Positions 8,786 through 18,865 of a stretch of 64,000 nt of DNA are shown piece after piece. Numbering within the stretch: the first letter of the stretch is position 1; every line of letters starts with the position of its first letter. The position numbers were made by a program, and so were the translations under genes. The notes under the pieces are model-generated. The model saw only the letters and a list, made by a program, of their open reading frames with translations. It was not told the DNA's origin and made no database searches. The stretch is from Chloroflexota bacterium (GTDB lineage Bacteria; Chloroflexota; Anaerolineae; Anaerolineales; Villigracilaceae), in assembly GCA_016191845.1 (NCBI GenBank), contig JACPVF010000007.1, positions 496,001 through 560,000 of the forward strand, written 5' to 3'.

Positions 8786-10075
8786 ATGTCGCAAAAAAGT
8801 TCGCGTTATCGCTGGTTCGTGGTTGTCGTCTTTTTCTTCTTCATGCTCCTGCACCAGACCGACAAATTGATGATCGGCCCCATGCAGCAGGATATCATGG
8901 CCGATTTCAAGATCGACCTGGCCCAATGGGGATTGATCAACTCTGGGGCGCTGCTGGTCGGCACGCTGCTTTATCCCATCTGGGGCTACCTGTATGATCG
9001 TTATGCGCGCGTCAAACTGCTGGCACTGGCCTCCTTCATCTGGGGCGCCACTACCTGGATGAGTTCCGTGGTGCGCACCTATCCCTCCTTCCTAACGACC
9101 CGCGCCTCGACGGGCATCGACGACTCTTCGTACCCTGGCCTGTACTCGCTGGTGGCCGATTACTTCGGCCCCGAACTGCGTGGAAAGATCTACGGCATCC
9201 TGCAACTGGCCCAGCCCATCGGCTACCTGATGGGCATGATCCTGGCGTTAATGGTGGCCCCGTTAATCGGCGGCTGGCGCGTGGCCTTTTACATCACAGG
9301 CTCGCTGGGACTGGTCATCGCCGTGGCCATCTACTTCGGCGTCAAGGAAATGCCGCGCGGGCAGGCCGAGCCCGAGTACGCCGACAAGAACGCCGAAGAG
9401 ATCGGACAGTTCCATTTCTCGTGGAAGGAAGCCGTCGAGATCTTCAAGAAACCCACCATGTGGTTCGTCTTCCTGCAAGGCTTCGCGGGTGTCTTCCCCT
9501 GGAACGTCATCACCTACTTCTTCTTTGGCTATCTGATGGCCGAGCGCGGCTACGACAACAACTCCGTGCTGACCACGATGGCGCCCGTCATCCTGATCCT
9601 GGCGGCGGGATATTTCGTCGGCGGCTATATGGGCGACTGGCTGTTCAAGTACACAAACAAGGGCCGCATCATCGTCTCGAGCGCGGGCGTGCTGCTGGGC
9701 GCAGTATTCATCTACATGGCCATCACCACTCCCGTGCAAGACAAGACCACCTTTCTCATCTACATGTGTCTGACGGCTCTCTTTATGCCGCTCTCCTCAC
9801 CCAATGTCACCGCCACTGTGTATGACGTGACCGTGCCCGAGATCCGCTCCACGGCGCAGGCGGTGGAATATTTCATCGAGAACATTGGCGCCGCCTCCGC
9901 TCCCGCGCTGGCGGGCGCGCTGTCCCTTGTATATGGACAGGGCAACACCATCCTTTGGGTGTGCGTCATCGCCTGGGTGCTATGCTTCGTCTTCTATCTG
10001 GGTGCGCTCTTCACCATCGACCGAGACATTCACAATCTGAGAAACCAAATGGCCGAGCGCGCCAAATCGATGTAG
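8786..10075 (+). CDS. MFS transporter
   Basis: A 429-residue major facilitator superfamily protein with about 12 hydrophobic helices and the loop-2/3 signature region YPIWGYLYDRYARVKLLAL. A charged central loop (about residues 195-215) separates the two halves. Substrate unknown; the overall look is that of anion/organic-acid or sugar-phosphate type MFS carriers. A palindrome at 10081-10107 followed by a T-run probably terminates it. Confidence 0.82.
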   Translation: MSQKSSRYRWFVVVVFFFFMLLHQTDKLMIGPMQQDIMADFKIDLAQWGLINSGALLVGTLLYPIWGYLYDRYARVKLLALASFIWGATTWMSSVVRTYPSFLTTRASTGIDDSSYPGLYSLVADYFGPELRGKIYGILQLAQPIGYLMGMILALMVAPLIGGWRVAFYITGSLGLVIAVAIYFGVKEMPRGQAEPEYADKNAEEIGQFHFSWKEAVEIFKKPTMWFVFLQGFAGVFPWNVITYFFFGYLMAERGYDNNSVLTTMAPVILILAAGYFVGGYMGDWLFKYTNKGRIIVSSAGVLLGAVFIYMAITTPVQDKTTFLIYMCLTALFMPLSSPNVTATVYDVTVPEIRSTAQAVEYFIENIGAASAPALAGALSLVYGQGNTILWVCVIAWVLCFVFYLGALFTIDRDIHNLRNQMAERAKSM

Positions 10076-10080
10076 GTTCT

Positions 10081-10107
10081 GTAGAGGCACGGGTACCGTG
10101 CCTCTAC
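10081..10107. repeat. GTAGG-family palindrome 1
   Basis: GTAGAGGCACGGG is followed by its complement TACCGTGCCTCTAC, then TTTTTT. It is a member of the GTAGG...CCTAC palindrome family, here with GTAGA ends, and probably also works as the terminator of the MFS gene. Confidence 0.75.
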
Positions 10108-10113
10108 TTTTTT

Positions 10114-11256
10114 ATGCAAACGATCCAGGTCAACCTCTCCGATAAAAAGCAGGTACGGGATTTCCTGTCCCTGCCGTTCTCCATTTATCGGGACGTCCCA
10201 CAATGGGTGCCGCCCCTGCAAATGGACGAAAGAGCCCGCCTGGACCCCAAACGGTTTCCGTACTACCGACATTCCCAAGCCTGCTTCCTTCTCGCTTATC
10301 AGCGAAGCGATCCTGCGGACGAAGGGACTCGCCCCGTAGGCCGCCTGGCTGTGTTGGACAACCGCCGCTACAACGAGTTCAACCACGAATCCACGGCTTT
10401 CTTCTATCTCTTCGAATGCGAGGACAACCTCTCCGCCGCAACGGGACTCTTCGAGGCGGGATTTGCCTGGGCGCGCTCGCGCGGGCTGACCCGTATCCTT
10501 GGTCCAAAAGGCTTTACTCCACTGGATGGATTCGGTCTGCTGGTGAAAGGTTTCGAGCATCGTCCCGCCTTTGGCCTGCCTTACAACCCCGCCTATTACG
10601 CCCCGTTAATCGAGGCCCAGGGATTCGTCCCACACGACGAATCCGTCTCGGGCTATCTTGGCGCGAACATCCAGTTCCCGCCGCGCATCCACGCGCTGGC
10701 CGACCGCCTGGCCCAACGCCGAGGGCTGCACATCCTGCGCTGTTCCACCCGCGCCGACCTGCGTGCGCTAATCCCGCATCTCAAGGAACTCTACAACCGC
10801 GCCATCGAAGGCACCTCGGGCAACACCCCGCTGACCGATGAAGAGGTCAATGGCCTGTTCAATCAACTAATCTGGCTGGCGGACCCAAAACTGATCAAGC
10901 TGGTGATGAAGGACGGCCAGGCCGTCGGCTTCCTGCTGGCCTATCCGGATGTCTCTGCCGCGCTGCAACGCACCTGCGGACGCCTGTTCCCCTTCGGCTG
11001 GTTGACTCTGCTGCGCGAATTGCGCCGCACCGATTGGATCAACATCAACGGGGCGGGACTACTGCCCGAATACCGCGGCTCAGGTGGAACAGCGATTTTG
11101 TATAGTGAATTGTTCAAGTCCATCCAGGAGAATCCGCGCATCCGTCATGCCGAGGTGGTCCAGATCGGCGTTGAAAATGAAGCCATGCAGCGTGAGATGG
11201 AAAACTTCGGCGTGGATTTCTACAAGACCCACCGCACCTATCGAAGGGAGTTATGA
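10114..11256 (+). CDS. GNAT-like N-acetyltransferase domain protein
   Basis: A 380-residue protein. It begins at the ATG 6 bp after the palindrome ([20 protein letters not shown]). The opening segment [19 protein letters not shown] and the later [12 protein letters not shown] and [15 protein letters not shown] resemble two-lobed GNAT-fold proteins; the last contains a likely acetyl-CoA loop. Substrate unknown. It overlaps nothing but is followed within 2 bp by the HD-domain gene. Confidence 0.65.
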   Translation: MQTIQVNLSDKKQVRDFLSLPFSIYRDVPQWVPPLQMDERARLDPKRFPYYRHSQACFLLAYQRSDPADEGTRPVGRLAVLDNRRYNEFNHESTAFFYLFECEDNLSAATGLFEAGFAWARSRGLTRILGPKGFTPLDGFGLLVKGFEHRPAFGLPYNPAYYAPLIEAQGFVPHDESVSGYLGANIQFPPRIHALADRLAQRRGLHILRCSTRADLRALIPHLKELYNRAIEGTSGNTPLTDEEVNGLFNQLIWLADPKLIKLVMKDGQAVGFLLAYPDVSAALQRTCGRLFPFGWLTLLRELRRTDWININGAGLLPEYRGSGGTAILYSELFKSIQENPRIRHAEVVQIGVENEAMQREMENFGVDFYKTHRTYRREL

Positions 11257-11257
11257 C

Positions 11258-11800
11258 ATGAACGATGTACACCTTCTGCTCAAGGCAGCGCGTTTCTCGG
11301 CCGAGAAGCACCGCGACCAACGACGCAAAGACAGTCACGCCTCGCCCTACATCAATCATCCGCTTCAAGTAGCCGAGGCCCTGGCCTCCATCGGCGGCGT
11401 GCAGGATGTTTCTCTGCTGGTGGCTGCCCTCCTGCATGACACTGTCGAGGATACGGGCACGCGTCCCGAGGAGATCGAAGCCGAGTTCGGCGCGGAGGTG
11501 CTATTCCTCGTGATGGAGGTCACCGACGACAAAGGCCTGCCCAAGCCCGAGCGCAAACGCCTGCAGGTCGAGCATGCGCCACACAAATCACATCGCGCCA
11601 AACAACTCAAGTTGGCCGACAAGATCTGCAACGTCAACGATATCCTGAACACTCCGCCTGCCGACTGGTCCCTGCAGCGCAGACGGGAATATCTGTTGTG
11701 GACCGAGCAGGTGGTCGAGGGGTTGCGGGGAGCGAATCCCGGCCTTGAACGCCGCTACGACGAGTTGCTGGCCGAGGGGAAGCAGGCTTTGGGATTGTAA
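11258..11800 (+). CDS. HD-domain protein, MESH1/SpoT-hydrolase-like
   Basis: A 180-residue single-domain HD phosphohydrolase of the size and layout of MESH1-type (p)ppGpp or NADPH phosphatases. Motifs: [12 protein letters not shown], the metal-binding [11 protein letters not shown] (HD plus ED) and [13 protein letters not shown]. No synthetase or TGS domain is attached. It begins 2 bp after the stop of the acetyltransferase-like gene, so the two are co-transcribed. Confidence 0.8.
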   Translation: MNDVHLLLKAARFSAEKHRDQRRKDSHASPYINHPLQVAEALASIGGVQDVSLLVAALLHDTVEDTGTRPEEIEAEFGAEVLFLVMEVTDDKGLPKPERKRLQVEHAPHKSHRAKQLKLADKICNVNDILNTPPADWSLQRRREYLLWTEQVVEGLRGANPGLERRYDELLAEGKQALGL

Positions 11801-11838
11801 AGTCTATAAAATATGGTGAACCTGACAGGTTCACTTCT

Positions 11839-12042
11839 TCACTTCGACGCGGGCAGCGCCTCCAGCATTTTCCTCGTGGCTTGGGCAATTTCCATTACCG
11901 CAGCGTCGAAGGCGGCCTGGTTGGCGCGGGATGGCTTGCGATATCCGCTCACCTTGCGGACGTATTGCAGGGCGGCTTCGTACACTTCCGTTTCCGTGGC
12001 GGGACGGTCGGGCAGGCGCAGGGGTTTGATGCTTCGGCACAT
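11839..12042 (-). CDS. DUF2277 family protein
   Basis: A 67-residue protein with the family's hallmark opening MCRSIKPLR and the conserved core LQYVRKVSGYRKPSRAN. Function unknown in the family. It is convergent with the HD gene, with 38 bp between stops. A terminator for the sdh operon lies behind its start. Confidence 0.8.
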   Translation of the reverse strand: MCRSIKPLRLPDRPATETEVYEAALQYVRKVSGYRKPSRANQAAFDAAVMEIAQATRKMLEALPASK

Positions 12043-12082
12043 GGGGACTCCTTTTTCTGATTATAGAACACCGCCAAACAAA

Positions 12083-12112
12083 AAAAGGCCGCGTCGAGAG
12101 ACACGGCCTTTT
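12083..12112 (-). terminator. Terminator of sdhCDAB
   Basis: AAAAGGCCG and CGGCCTTTT enclose a 12-nt loop. It lies 14 bp past the end of sdhB, read on the minus strand, and upstream of the DUF2277 gene. Confidence 0.75.
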
Positions 12113-12125
12113 GCTTACCTTGTAA

Positions 12126-12830
12126 CTACACTTTACCTGTAATCATTGCCATTTTCAACTCACCGATGGCCTTGGTGATCTCGATCTCACGCGGACAGGC
12201 CATGGTGCAATTGAAGACTGTGTGACAGCGGGCGATGCCATCGGTCTCGGTGATGACGTGCATACGTTTATCAGCGGCCTCGTCGCGGCTGTCGAAGACG
12301 AAGCGGTGAGCAGCCACCAGGGCAGCAGGTCCGAGATATTCCTCCCCACCCCAGAACGATGGGCAGGAGGTGGTGCAGGCTGCGCACAGGATGCACTTGG
12401 TGGTGTCGTCGAAGCGCGCACGCTGCTCAGGCGATTGCAGGCGCTCGCGCCCGCCCTCAGGTAATGGGCTGTCGTTGATGAACCAGGGCAGCACCTTCTT
12501 ATAGTTGTCGAAGAAGGGCTCCATATCCACGATCAGGTCCTTGATGACCTTCAGGCCGAGCAGTGGCTCGACCGTGATCTTGGTCCCCACATCACGGACA
12601 AGGGTTTTGCAGGCCAGGTGGTTGCGGCCATTGATACGCAGCGCATCCGAACCGCACACGCCGTGTGCGCACGAGCGGCGGAACGAGAGCGTACCATCCG
12701 TGTGACCTTTGACCAGTTCGAGCAGATCCAACACACGGTCGGTCTCATGCGCCTCGAGGGTGTATGTTTCGTAGTGGAAGGTCTTATCTACTTCGGGGTT
12801 ATAGCGGAAGATTTTCAGTGTTACCTGCAT
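12126..12830 (-). CDS. sdhB: Succinate dehydrogenase/fumarate reductase iron-sulfur subunit
   Basis: A 234-residue SdhB that carries electrons from the FAD subunit to quinone. The 2Fe-2S site is SCAHGVCGSDALRINGRNHLAC (split: SCAHGVCG near residue 53 and NHLAC near 68). The 4Fe-4S/3Fe-4S region has CILCAACTTSCP and CHTVFNCTMACPREIEI. The start at 12830 (MQVTLKIFRYN) is chosen by homology; the longer frame antisenses sdhA. It is the last gene of sdhCDAB. Confidence 0.93.
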   Translation of the reverse strand: MQVTLKIFRYNPEVDKTFHYETYTLEAHETDRVLDLLELVKGHTDGTLSFRRSCAHGVCGSDALRINGRNHLACKTLVRDVGTKITVEPLLGLKVIKDLIVDMEPFFDNYKKVLPWFINDSPLPEGGRERLQSPEQRARFDDTTKCILCAACTTSCPSFWGGEEYLGPAALVAAHRFVFDSRDEAADKRMHVITETDGIARCHTVFNCTMACPREIEITKAIGELKMAMITGKV

Positions 12831-12840
12831 GGTCGCCTCA

Positions 12841-14631
12841 CTAGTAAACGCGTTCCTTGGGCTGGTACTTGGTAATGACCACCGGCTTGTAGCCGATCTG
12901 CACCTTGCTGTCCTTCTTCCAGACCAGGGTGTGCTTGAGCCAGTTCTGGTCGTCGCGCTTGGGGAAATCCTCGCGCGAGTGACCGCCGCGGCTTTCCTGG
13001 CGGTTGAGGGCACACTCGGCCACCACCTCGGCCACGTCGAGCATGTTGCCCAGTTCCCAGGCGTTGAGCAGTTCGGTGTTGAAGATGCGGCCCGTGTCGG
13101 TCACCTTGACGTGCTGGTAGCGTTCCTTCAACTCGTGGACTTTCTGGATGGCGTCCTTCATGCTCTTCTCGTTGCGATAGATGCCCACGTCGTCGAACAT
13201 GACCTTCTTCATCTCGGTGGCGATGTCGAAGGCGTTCTCCTTACCCGAGCCGTTGCGCAGGGCATCGAACTGGGCGAGAGCAAACTCGTCCGCGTTGGCA
13301 GGCAAGGGCGTGAAGTCCGTATTGTTGGCGTACTCAGCGGCGCGCAAGCCTGCATGCTTGCCGAACACAACCAGGTCCAGCAGGGAGTTGGTCCCCAAAC
13401 GATTGGCGCCGTGAACCGAGACACAGGCACACTCGCCCGCCGCGAACAGGCCGGGGAAGGGTGTGCTCTTATCGTCGATGACCACTTCGCCGTACTTGTT
13501 GGTGGGGATGCCGCCCATCGTGTAATGCGCGGTCGGCTGGATCGGCATCATCTGCGTGATCGGGTCCACGCCAAGGTAAACACGGCAGAAGTCGATGATG
13601 TCGGGCAGTTTGGCCAGCACCTGCTCGCCCGTGATGGTGTAGGGTGAACCGTCGGTGTTGGTGCGGCCATCCATGGCAGCATACTTGATGACCGACTCGG
13701 GGCGCACGTCTAGGTAGACGTAGTTCGAGCCGTTCACGCCGCGTCCCTCGCGGATCTCGGTGTAGATGGCGCGGCTGACCACATCGCGCGAGGCCAGGTC
13801 CTTGACAGTCGGCGCATACTTGGGCATGAATCGCTCGCCCTTGCCGTTGATCAGGACGCCGCCTTCACCGCGCACGCCTTCGGTGATGAGGATGCCCAGC
13901 TTGTAGATACCCGTCGGGTGGAACTGGAAGAATTCCATGTCTTCGAGCGGCAGACCGCGGCGCAGCAGGATGGCGGCGCCGTCGCCCGTGTAGGCATAGG
14001 CATTCGAGGTGACCTCGAAGATGCGACCGTGTCCGCCCGTGGCGAAGATGACGGACTTGGCGTGGAAGGTATGGACCTCACCGGTGGCCAGTTCCACGGC
14101 CACCACGCCGACGGTTTTGCCGTTGACGTTTAGGAAATCCAATACCTGGTACTCATCGTAGAAAGTGACGTTGTTCTTGAGGCACTGCTGATACAGGGTT
14201 TGCAGGATCATGTGCCCCGTGCGGTCGGCGGCGTGCGCCGCGCGGCGGACGGGTTTGCCCGTCACATTATTGGTGTGGCCGCCGAACGGGCGCTGGGAGA
14301 TCTTGCCCTCGGGCGTGCGGTCGAATGGCAGACCCATGTGCTCCAGTTCGAGCACGGCGTCGATGGCTTCGTTGGTCATGAACTCGATGGCATCCTGGTC
14401 GCCCAGGTAGTCCGAACCCTTGACCGTGTCATAGGTGTGCCATTCGGGTTTATCTTCTTCATAATTCCCCAGCGCGGCCGAAATGCCGCCCTGGGCAGCG
14501 CCCGTGTGGGAGCGCGTGGGATACAACTTACTGATGACCGCCGTCTTTGCGCCGCGGGAGGCATACAAACCTGCCATCAACCCCGCGCCACCCGCACCGA
14601 CGACGACCACGTCAAATTGGTGAATGGTCAT
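12841..14631 (-). CDS. sdhA: Succinate dehydrogenase flavoprotein subunit
   Basis: A 596-residue catalytic subunit that oxidises succinate to fumarate. The N-terminal dinucleotide motif is [16 protein letters not shown]. The covalent FAD-attachment histidine is in [15 protein letters not shown]. Substrate-site segments [20 protein letters not shown] and [20 protein letters not shown] are present. It lies between sdhD and sdhB, 10 bp before sdhB. Confidence 0.95.
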   Translation of the reverse strand: MTIHQFDVVVVGAGGAGLMAGLYASRGAKTAVISKLYPTRSHTGAAQGGISAALGNYEEDKPEWHTYDTVKGSDYLGDQDAIEFMTNEAIDAVLELEHMGLPFDRTPEGKISQRPFGGHTNNVTGKPVRRAAHAADRTGHMILQTLYQQCLKNNVTFYDEYQVLDFLNVNGKTVGVVAVELATGEVHTFHAKSVIFATGGHGRIFEVTSNAYAYTGDGAAILLRRGLPLEDMEFFQFHPTGIYKLGILITEGVRGEGGVLINGKGERFMPKYAPTVKDLASRDVVSRAIYTEIREGRGVNGSNYVYLDVRPESVIKYAAMDGRTNTDGSPYTITGEQVLAKLPDIIDFCRVYLGVDPITQMMPIQPTAHYTMGGIPTNKYGEVVIDDKSTPFPGLFAAGECACVSVHGANRLGTNSLLDLVVFGKHAGLRAAEYANNTDFTPLPANADEFALAQFDALRNGSGKENAFDIATEMKKVMFDDVGIYRNEKSMKDAIQKVHELKERYQHVKVTDTGRIFNTELLNAWELGNMLDVAEVVAECALNRQESRGGHSREDFPKRDDQNWLKHTLVWKKDSKVQIGYKPVVITKYQPKERVY

Positions 14632-14644
14632 GGAATCTACCGTC

Positions 14645-15079
14645 CTATGAAGTCCAGATGATGTACAGTCCCATCAAGCTCATGGAGACCATCATAACAA
14701 TGCTCAGCAAACGCACGATCTTGCGTCCGCGCTCGCCGGTGATGTAATCATCGGCGATCACCACCAGGCCGTGCACGCCGTGGGCTGTGGCGACCAGCAA
14801 CAGGGCGCTGGCCACCAGCTTCCAGAAGGGCGTGGCAAAGGGAGTCGTATCCTCCAGCGCCGTGCTTTGGACGTGGGTCACGTTGGGCATGAAACCCCAA
14901 CGCAGCACGTCGGCCATGTTCATGTTGTTGCGGGCTCCCATGATCAGCGCCCCGATGATCGCAAACAGGATCAACGCATACATCCCCAACGCGGACAGGC
15001 GCGTAAAGACCCACATGATGCTTTCGAAGTTGGTCAGGCCGCGCCCGACGATGGACAGGTTTCTCGATTTAGGTGCCAT
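14645..15079 (-). CDS. sdhD: Succinate dehydrogenase membrane anchor subunit
   Basis: A 144-residue protein with three hydrophobic helices (about residues 27-47, 86-108 and 121-142). The middle helix has [16 protein letters not shown], with histidine and Asp positions typical for haem and quinone sites. I set the start at ATG 15079 (MAPKSRNLS), one base after the stop of sdhC, giving the usual length. Confidence 0.82.
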   Translation of the reverse strand: MAPKSRNLSIVGRGLTNFESIMWVFTRLSALGMYALILFAIIGALIMGARNNMNMADVLRWGFMPNVTHVQSTALEDTTPFATPFWKLVASALLLVATAHGVHGLVVIADDYITGERGRKIVRLLSIVMMVSMSLMGLYIIWTS

Positions 15080-15080
15080 G

Positions 15081-15458
15081 TTACCCTCCCGCCAGTCCCG
15101 TGCGCAGGATGACGAAGGCCGCCAGCGCATAAATGGGCAGGAAGACCGCCCACTCAATCCAGATGGCTTCGCGCTGGTAGGGGATCAGCTTGGGCCACAG
15201 ATCCAGGATCGTGATGCGCAAGCCGTTGATGGCGTGGAACAACACGAAGAAAAATACGAAGATCTGGAAGACCCAGTTTTCATAGATTTTGTTGGCAAAC
15301 TGACCAATGTCCCCCCCAAAAAATGATGACAGGATGTGGATCGTGACAAATGTCGCCATCCCCAGCCCGCCGATACGGTGCAGCACGAACACCAGCATCG
15401 GCCCTCCGCCTTTGTACCGCAAGCCGGTACCCAGGCTCACGTTCCTCTTCAGGCCCAT
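15081..15458 (-). CDS. sdhC: Succinate dehydrogenase cytochrome b subunit
   Basis: A 125-residue protein with three helices. The likely haem ligand lies in FVLHRIGGLGMATFVTIHIL, and a second family-typical segment is LFHAINGLRITILDLWPK. The start at 15458 (MGLKRNVSLG) has a GGAGG site just upstream; the longer frame has no support. First gene of sdhCDAB. Confidence 0.85.
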   Translation of the reverse strand: MGLKRNVSLGTGLRYKGGGPMLVFVLHRIGGLGMATFVTIHILSSFFGGDIGQFANKIYENWVFQIFVFFFVLFHAINGLRITILDLWPKLIPYQREAIWIEWAVFLPIYALAAFVILRTGLAGG

Positions 15459-15689
15459 TGCGGCCTCCTTTGTGGATATGAGTTTGAGATTGTCAATTAT
15501 CCCTTCGGTAGTTGTATGACAAAAGTGACAATACTCATGGAATATTCGTTTCAGATTTCCTTCAATAAAGACGGGATAGACCCTTATAATCCACAATCAT
15601 AAGAACGTGGCCTATTCTAACCGAATTGGTTACCGGTTGCGAGGAATGTTCGCCAAATTCCCGCGCAAATCGGAAGCAACGGAGGTGTC
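15459..15689. promoter_or_regulatory. Divergent promoter region, sdh and qcr operons
   Basis: This 231-bp region separates sdhC (minus) from the Rieske gene (plus). A perfect TATAAT at 15585-15590 reads toward the Rieske gene and leaves an untranslated leader of about 90 nt. No clear -35 is seen. GGAGG-type ribosome sites precede both first genes. Shared control of the two respiratory operons is plausible but unproven. Confidence 0.5.
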
Positions 15690-16181
15690 ATGTCTGGTTC
15701 TTTTAGCCGACGGGACTTCATCAAGGCCGCCACGGCGCTTATCGGGGGGGTGATCGGTGCCGCACTGGGTGTTCCCGCCATTGGGTATCTGGTCGACCCT
15801 GCTCTGCGCGCCAGCGCCAAAGAGGGCTGGGTGCCGATCCTCAAATTGGAGGATGTCCCGCTTGGGAAACTCATCCCCTTTTCCTTCACCCGCGTCCAGG
15901 TCAACGGCTGGGAACGCACGTCCACCACATTTAGCGGATACGTGCTGCGCAAGTCCGAAGACCCCAAGGATATGCTCATCCTGAACAGCCGCTGCACCCA
16001 CCTGGGCTGCACCGTCAACTGGAAGGAAGATGCTCAGGCCTTCATCTGTCCCTGCCACGACGCAAAGTTCAGCAAGGAAGGCGCGGTGCTCGACGGGCCT
16101 CCACCCCGACCGCTGGATCGCTTCGAGGAATTCCGCGTCAACGAAGCCGGCGTCATCGAACTCTTCTTCAAGGCAGGTTAG
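15690..16181 (+). CDS. qcrA: Rieske 2Fe-2S subunit of the bc-type complex
   Basis: A 163-residue protein. An N-terminal twin-arginine-like motif (SRRDFIKAA) and a hydrophobic anchor (about residues 13-33) precede the Rieske fold. Cluster motifs are CTHLGCTVNW (about 110-119) and CPCHDAKFSKEG (about 127-138), followed by GPPPRPLDRF. It transfers electrons from quinol to cytochrome c. One base separates its stop from the cytochrome b gene. Confidence 0.92.
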   Translation: MSGSFSRRDFIKAATALIGGVIGAALGVPAIGYLVDPALRASAKEGWVPILKLEDVPLGKLIPFSFTRVQVNGWERTSTTFSGYVLRKSEDPKDMLILNSRCTHLGCTVNWKEDAQAFICPCHDAKFSKEGAVLDGPPPRPLDRFEEFRVNEAGVIELFFKAG

Positions 16182-16182
16182 G

Positions 16183-16842
16183 ATGTGGAAAAAAGCTTAT
16201 GAATGGCTCGAGGAACGCCTCGGCCTGAAAGCCCTGTACGATAACCTGCTCGACCGCCCCGAACCGAAGGGCAACTGGTGGAACACCCTGGGTTCAGCCA
16301 GCCTGTTCCTGTTCGTCATTCAGGGATTGACGGGGATATTCCTGACGGTGTACTACACGCCCTCGCCCGACCACGCCTACGACTCAATTCAATACATCAT
16401 GAACGGGGTCGCCTTCGGCTGGCTCATCCGCGGCATCCATCACTGGGGCGCATCGTTGATGATTATCATCGTCTTCGTACACATGCTGCGTGTATTCGTG
16501 ACGGCCTCCTTCAAGTATCCGCGCGAGTTGACCTGGCTGATCGGCATCGGTTTGTTGCTGCTGACTCTCGGCATGGGCTTCACGGGCTATTTGCTGCCCT
16601 GGCACCAGATGGCCTACTGGGCCACCACGGTCGGCACGCAGATCGCGGGTAGTGTACCCTTCCTTGGCGAGTTCATCCTCAAAGCCCTGCGCGGCGGACC
16701 CGACCTGAGCGCCCTTACGCTTCAGCGCTTCTTCGCCGCCCACATCTGGATGCTGCCCGCCGGGCTGGCTGGCCTGATCGGCGTGCACCTGTACCTCATC
16801 ATCAAGCACGGTGAGTCGCATTATCCCTCGCGGGACGAGTAG
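16183..16842 (+). CDS. qcrB: Cytochrome b (N-terminal, b6-type) subunit
   Basis: A 219-residue split cytochrome b with four helices, like cytochrome b6. Haem-ligand histidines appear in GIHHWGASLMIIIVFVHML and LPWHQMAYWATTVG plus FFAAHIWMLPAGLAGLIGVH. The start at 16183 (MWKKAYEWLE) follows the Rieske stop. The C-terminal half (subunit IV) is in the next gene, so the cytochrome b is split as in b6f and many Gram-positive-type complexes. Confidence 0.93.
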   Translation: MWKKAYEWLEERLGLKALYDNLLDRPEPKGNWWNTLGSASLFLFVIQGLTGIFLTVYYTPSPDHAYDSIQYIMNGVAFGWLIRGIHHWGASLMIIIVFVHMLRVFVTASFKYPRELTWLIGIGLLLLTLGMGFTGYLLPWHQMAYWATTVGTQIAGSVPFLGEFILKALRGGPDLSALTLQRFFAAHIWMLPAGLAGLIGVHLYLIIKHGESHYPSRDE

Positions 16843-16857
16843 CTGAGCGGAGTCCCC

Positions 16858-18270
16858 ATGAACGACGAAACCAAAAAACAGATCAACCAACGCTACGAAC
16901 GCGAACTCCAGCGCGGCGAACGTTTCTGGCCCGACAGCATCTTCAAGGATGTGATCGTTTCGCTGGCCATCTTTATCGTGCTGGTGCTGCTGGCCACCTT
17001 CATCGGTGTGGAGAATTCCCCCAAGGCCGACCCCAGCGACACGGCCTACATCCCGCGCCCTGAGTGGTATTTCCTATTCCTCTTCAAGTTCCTGGCCCTG
17101 TATGGCCAGATCCCCGTACTAGGCAAGATCGAGTGGCTGGCCACCGTACTGGTTCCCGCCATCGGTATCGGCCTGCTGACCCTGCTGCCCTTCATCGACA
17201 AATCCCCCTGGCGCTACTACACCCGCCGCATGCTCCCACTGACGGTCATGGGCATCATCGTCTTCGATATGGTTCTCTTGACGCTGGTGGCTGATATCCC
17301 CACCGTCTCTGAAAGCGGCTCTAAGTTGCCAGGCATCTTGCAGGCCGTCATGGGACTCGCCATTCCCGGGCTGGCGCTGATCATTTTGTACTACCTGGCC
17401 TATCGACGGGGGGATGACAACCCTGTTGCCCCCATGCTCTGGACCTCGGGCCTGGCCGCCGTTTTGATGGTTGGATTCGCCGCTGCGACGTTCGTCGCCA
17501 CTCCGCCCGTCGCCAAAACGGAGGAGACCGTCGCCAACACCCTGATCGAGCAGATCAGCGCGGGCCAGGACCTGTATTCGGTCCACTGCGTGGAATGCCA
17601 CGGCGACGACGGCAAGGTGGAGAAGATCGAAGGTGTGAAGGGGCTGGAAGGCAAGGAGATCAGCCCCATCAACAGCCACGACGTGCTCTATACACTCAAC
17701 GACGCCGCCATTGCCGAGATCATCAACTACGGCCGTCCCGATGCGGGCATGAATCCCTTCGGCAAGGCCTACAATCCTGAAGGCCTGACCAAAAGCGAGA
17801 TCGACTACATCGTCATCTTCATGCGCTACAACTGGGACGACCGCTTCGAGAAACCCGTCATGAAGCCGCTCTTCCCAGCGCTGGCCGGCGGCGAAGTCCC
17901 CTCGTATGACGTTCACATCGCGCCCATCGTCAAACGCTACTGTGTCTCCTGTCACCGTGCGGGCAAGGATAACAACAACTTCTTGATGACCAGCTATCAG
18001 GAGATCCTCACGACGGGCGACCAGGCGGACAAGAACCTGGTCAAAGGCGACATGAACTCCTACCTGCTGCAGGTCATCCAGGGGCAGGCCATTCTCGACG
18101 AGAAGGGCGAAGAGCTGATTGGCGTCATGCCGCCCAAGGGACACCTGCCTGCAGATGTGATCGATGTCTGGATCCGCTGGATTATGAACGGCATGCCGCA
18201 AACCGCCGAGGAGGCCGCCGCGTTGTACGTCCCCCCGACTCCCGTGCCCACGCCCACACCTGCTCCATGA
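16858..18270 (+). CDS. Subunit IV fused to a two-haem cytochrome c
   Basis: A 470-residue fusion. Residues 1-215 resemble subunit IV of b6f, with the quinol-site PEWY in RPEWYFLFLFKF (about 68-79) and several helices. After an anchor (about 197-213) come two c-type haem sites: CVECH at residue 244 and CVSCH at 362. The end is a Pro/Thr linker (PPTPVPTPTPAP). It completes the bc-type complex with its own cytochrome c electron acceptor, replacing a separate c1 subunit. It lies 15 bp after qcrB. Confidence 0.88.
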   Translation: MNDETKKQINQRYERELQRGERFWPDSIFKDVIVSLAIFIVLVLLATFIGVENSPKADPSDTAYIPRPEWYFLFLFKFLALYGQIPVLGKIEWLATVLVPAIGIGLLTLLPFIDKSPWRYYTRRMLPLTVMGIIVFDMVLLTLVADIPTVSESGSKLPGILQAVMGLAIPGLALIILYYLAYRRGDDNPVAPMLWTSGLAAVLMVGFAAATFVATPPVAKTEETVANTLIEQISAGQDLYSVHCVECHGDDGKVEKIEGVKGLEGKEISPINSHDVLYTLNDAAIAEIINYGRPDAGMNPFGKAYNPEGLTKSEIDYIVIFMRYNWDDRFEKPVMKPLFPALAGGEVPSYDVHIAPIVKRYCVSCHRAGKDNNNFLMTSYQEILTTGDQADKNLVKGDMNSYLLQVIQGQAILDEKGEELIGVMPPKGHLPADVIDVWIRWIMNGMPQTAEEAAALYVPPTPVPTPTPAP

Positions 18271-18286
18271 CCACCTTTTGAAATGG

Positions 18287-18320
18287 CACAGACGGGACAC
18301 GTGTCCCGTCTGTGTTTTTT
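18287..18320 (+). terminator. Terminator of the qcr operon
   Basis: A perfect palindrome with half-site CACAGACGGGACAC at 18287-18300, followed by TTTTTT. It lies 17 bp after the stop. Confidence 0.85.
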
Positions 18321-18356
18321 ACAAGTACAATATCAAAAAATTGAAACGGAGAAACC

Positions 18357-18692
18357 ATGAAAACATCCAGTGGACTTGAGTACATCGAAGTACAGGCAGG
18401 CACGGGCGCACAGGCTGCGGCAGGAAAGACGGTCAGCGTGCATTACACGGGCAAATTCCAGGACGGTCGCGTGTTTGACAGCTCCATCTCACGCGGACAA
18501 CCGATCAGTTTCAAATTGGGCGCCGGGCAGGTCATCAAAGGCTGGGACGAGGGCATCGCCCTGATGAAGGTCGGCGGCAAGGCCCAGCTCATCATCCCAT
18601 CGAACCTCGGGTATGGCGAACGCGGCGCGGGCGGGGTCATCCCTCCCAATGCCACTCTGGTCTTCGATGTCGAACTGGTGGATGTGAAGTAA
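18357..18692 (+). CDS. FKBP-type peptidyl-prolyl isomerase
   Basis: A 111-residue single FKBP domain without signal peptide, so probably cytoplasmic. Conserved segments are [50 protein letters not shown] and [16 protein letters not shown]. It has its own promoter (TACAAT at about 18326) with a GGAG ribosome site, and is followed by a terminator. Confidence 0.93.
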   Translation: MKTSSGLEYIEVQAGTGAQAAAGKTVSVHYTGKFQDGRVFDSSISRGQPISFKLGAGQVIKGWDEGIALMKVGGKAQLIIPSNLGYGERGAGGVIPPNATLVFDVELVDVK

Positions 18693-18723
18693 AGCAACAC
18701 ACGTTTCATTGTTTTTTTGATTG

Positions 18724-18757
18724 AAATGCGACCATGAATGTATGGTCGCATTTTTGT
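18724..18757 (+). terminator. Terminator after FKBP gene
   Basis: AAATGCGACCAT pairs with ATGGTCGCATTT across a 6-nt loop, followed by a T-rich tract. Confidence 0.8.
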
Positions 18758-18797
18758 TTTCCCGTCTCTTAAGCGCTCCGAGAAAAGTAAAAAATTC

Positions 18798-18826
18798 TTG
18801 ACATTTAGTATGATTTATATTACTAT
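18798..18826 (+). promoter_or_regulatory. Strong sigma-A-type promoter
   Basis: TTGACA at 18798-18803 and TACTAT at 18821-18826 are separated by 17 bp. It drives the membrane-protein/Xre pair starting at 18866. Confidence 0.75.
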
Positions 18827-18865
18827 AAGTGGCGTAGATTTTACATAGCTGAAAGAGGCAAAAAA

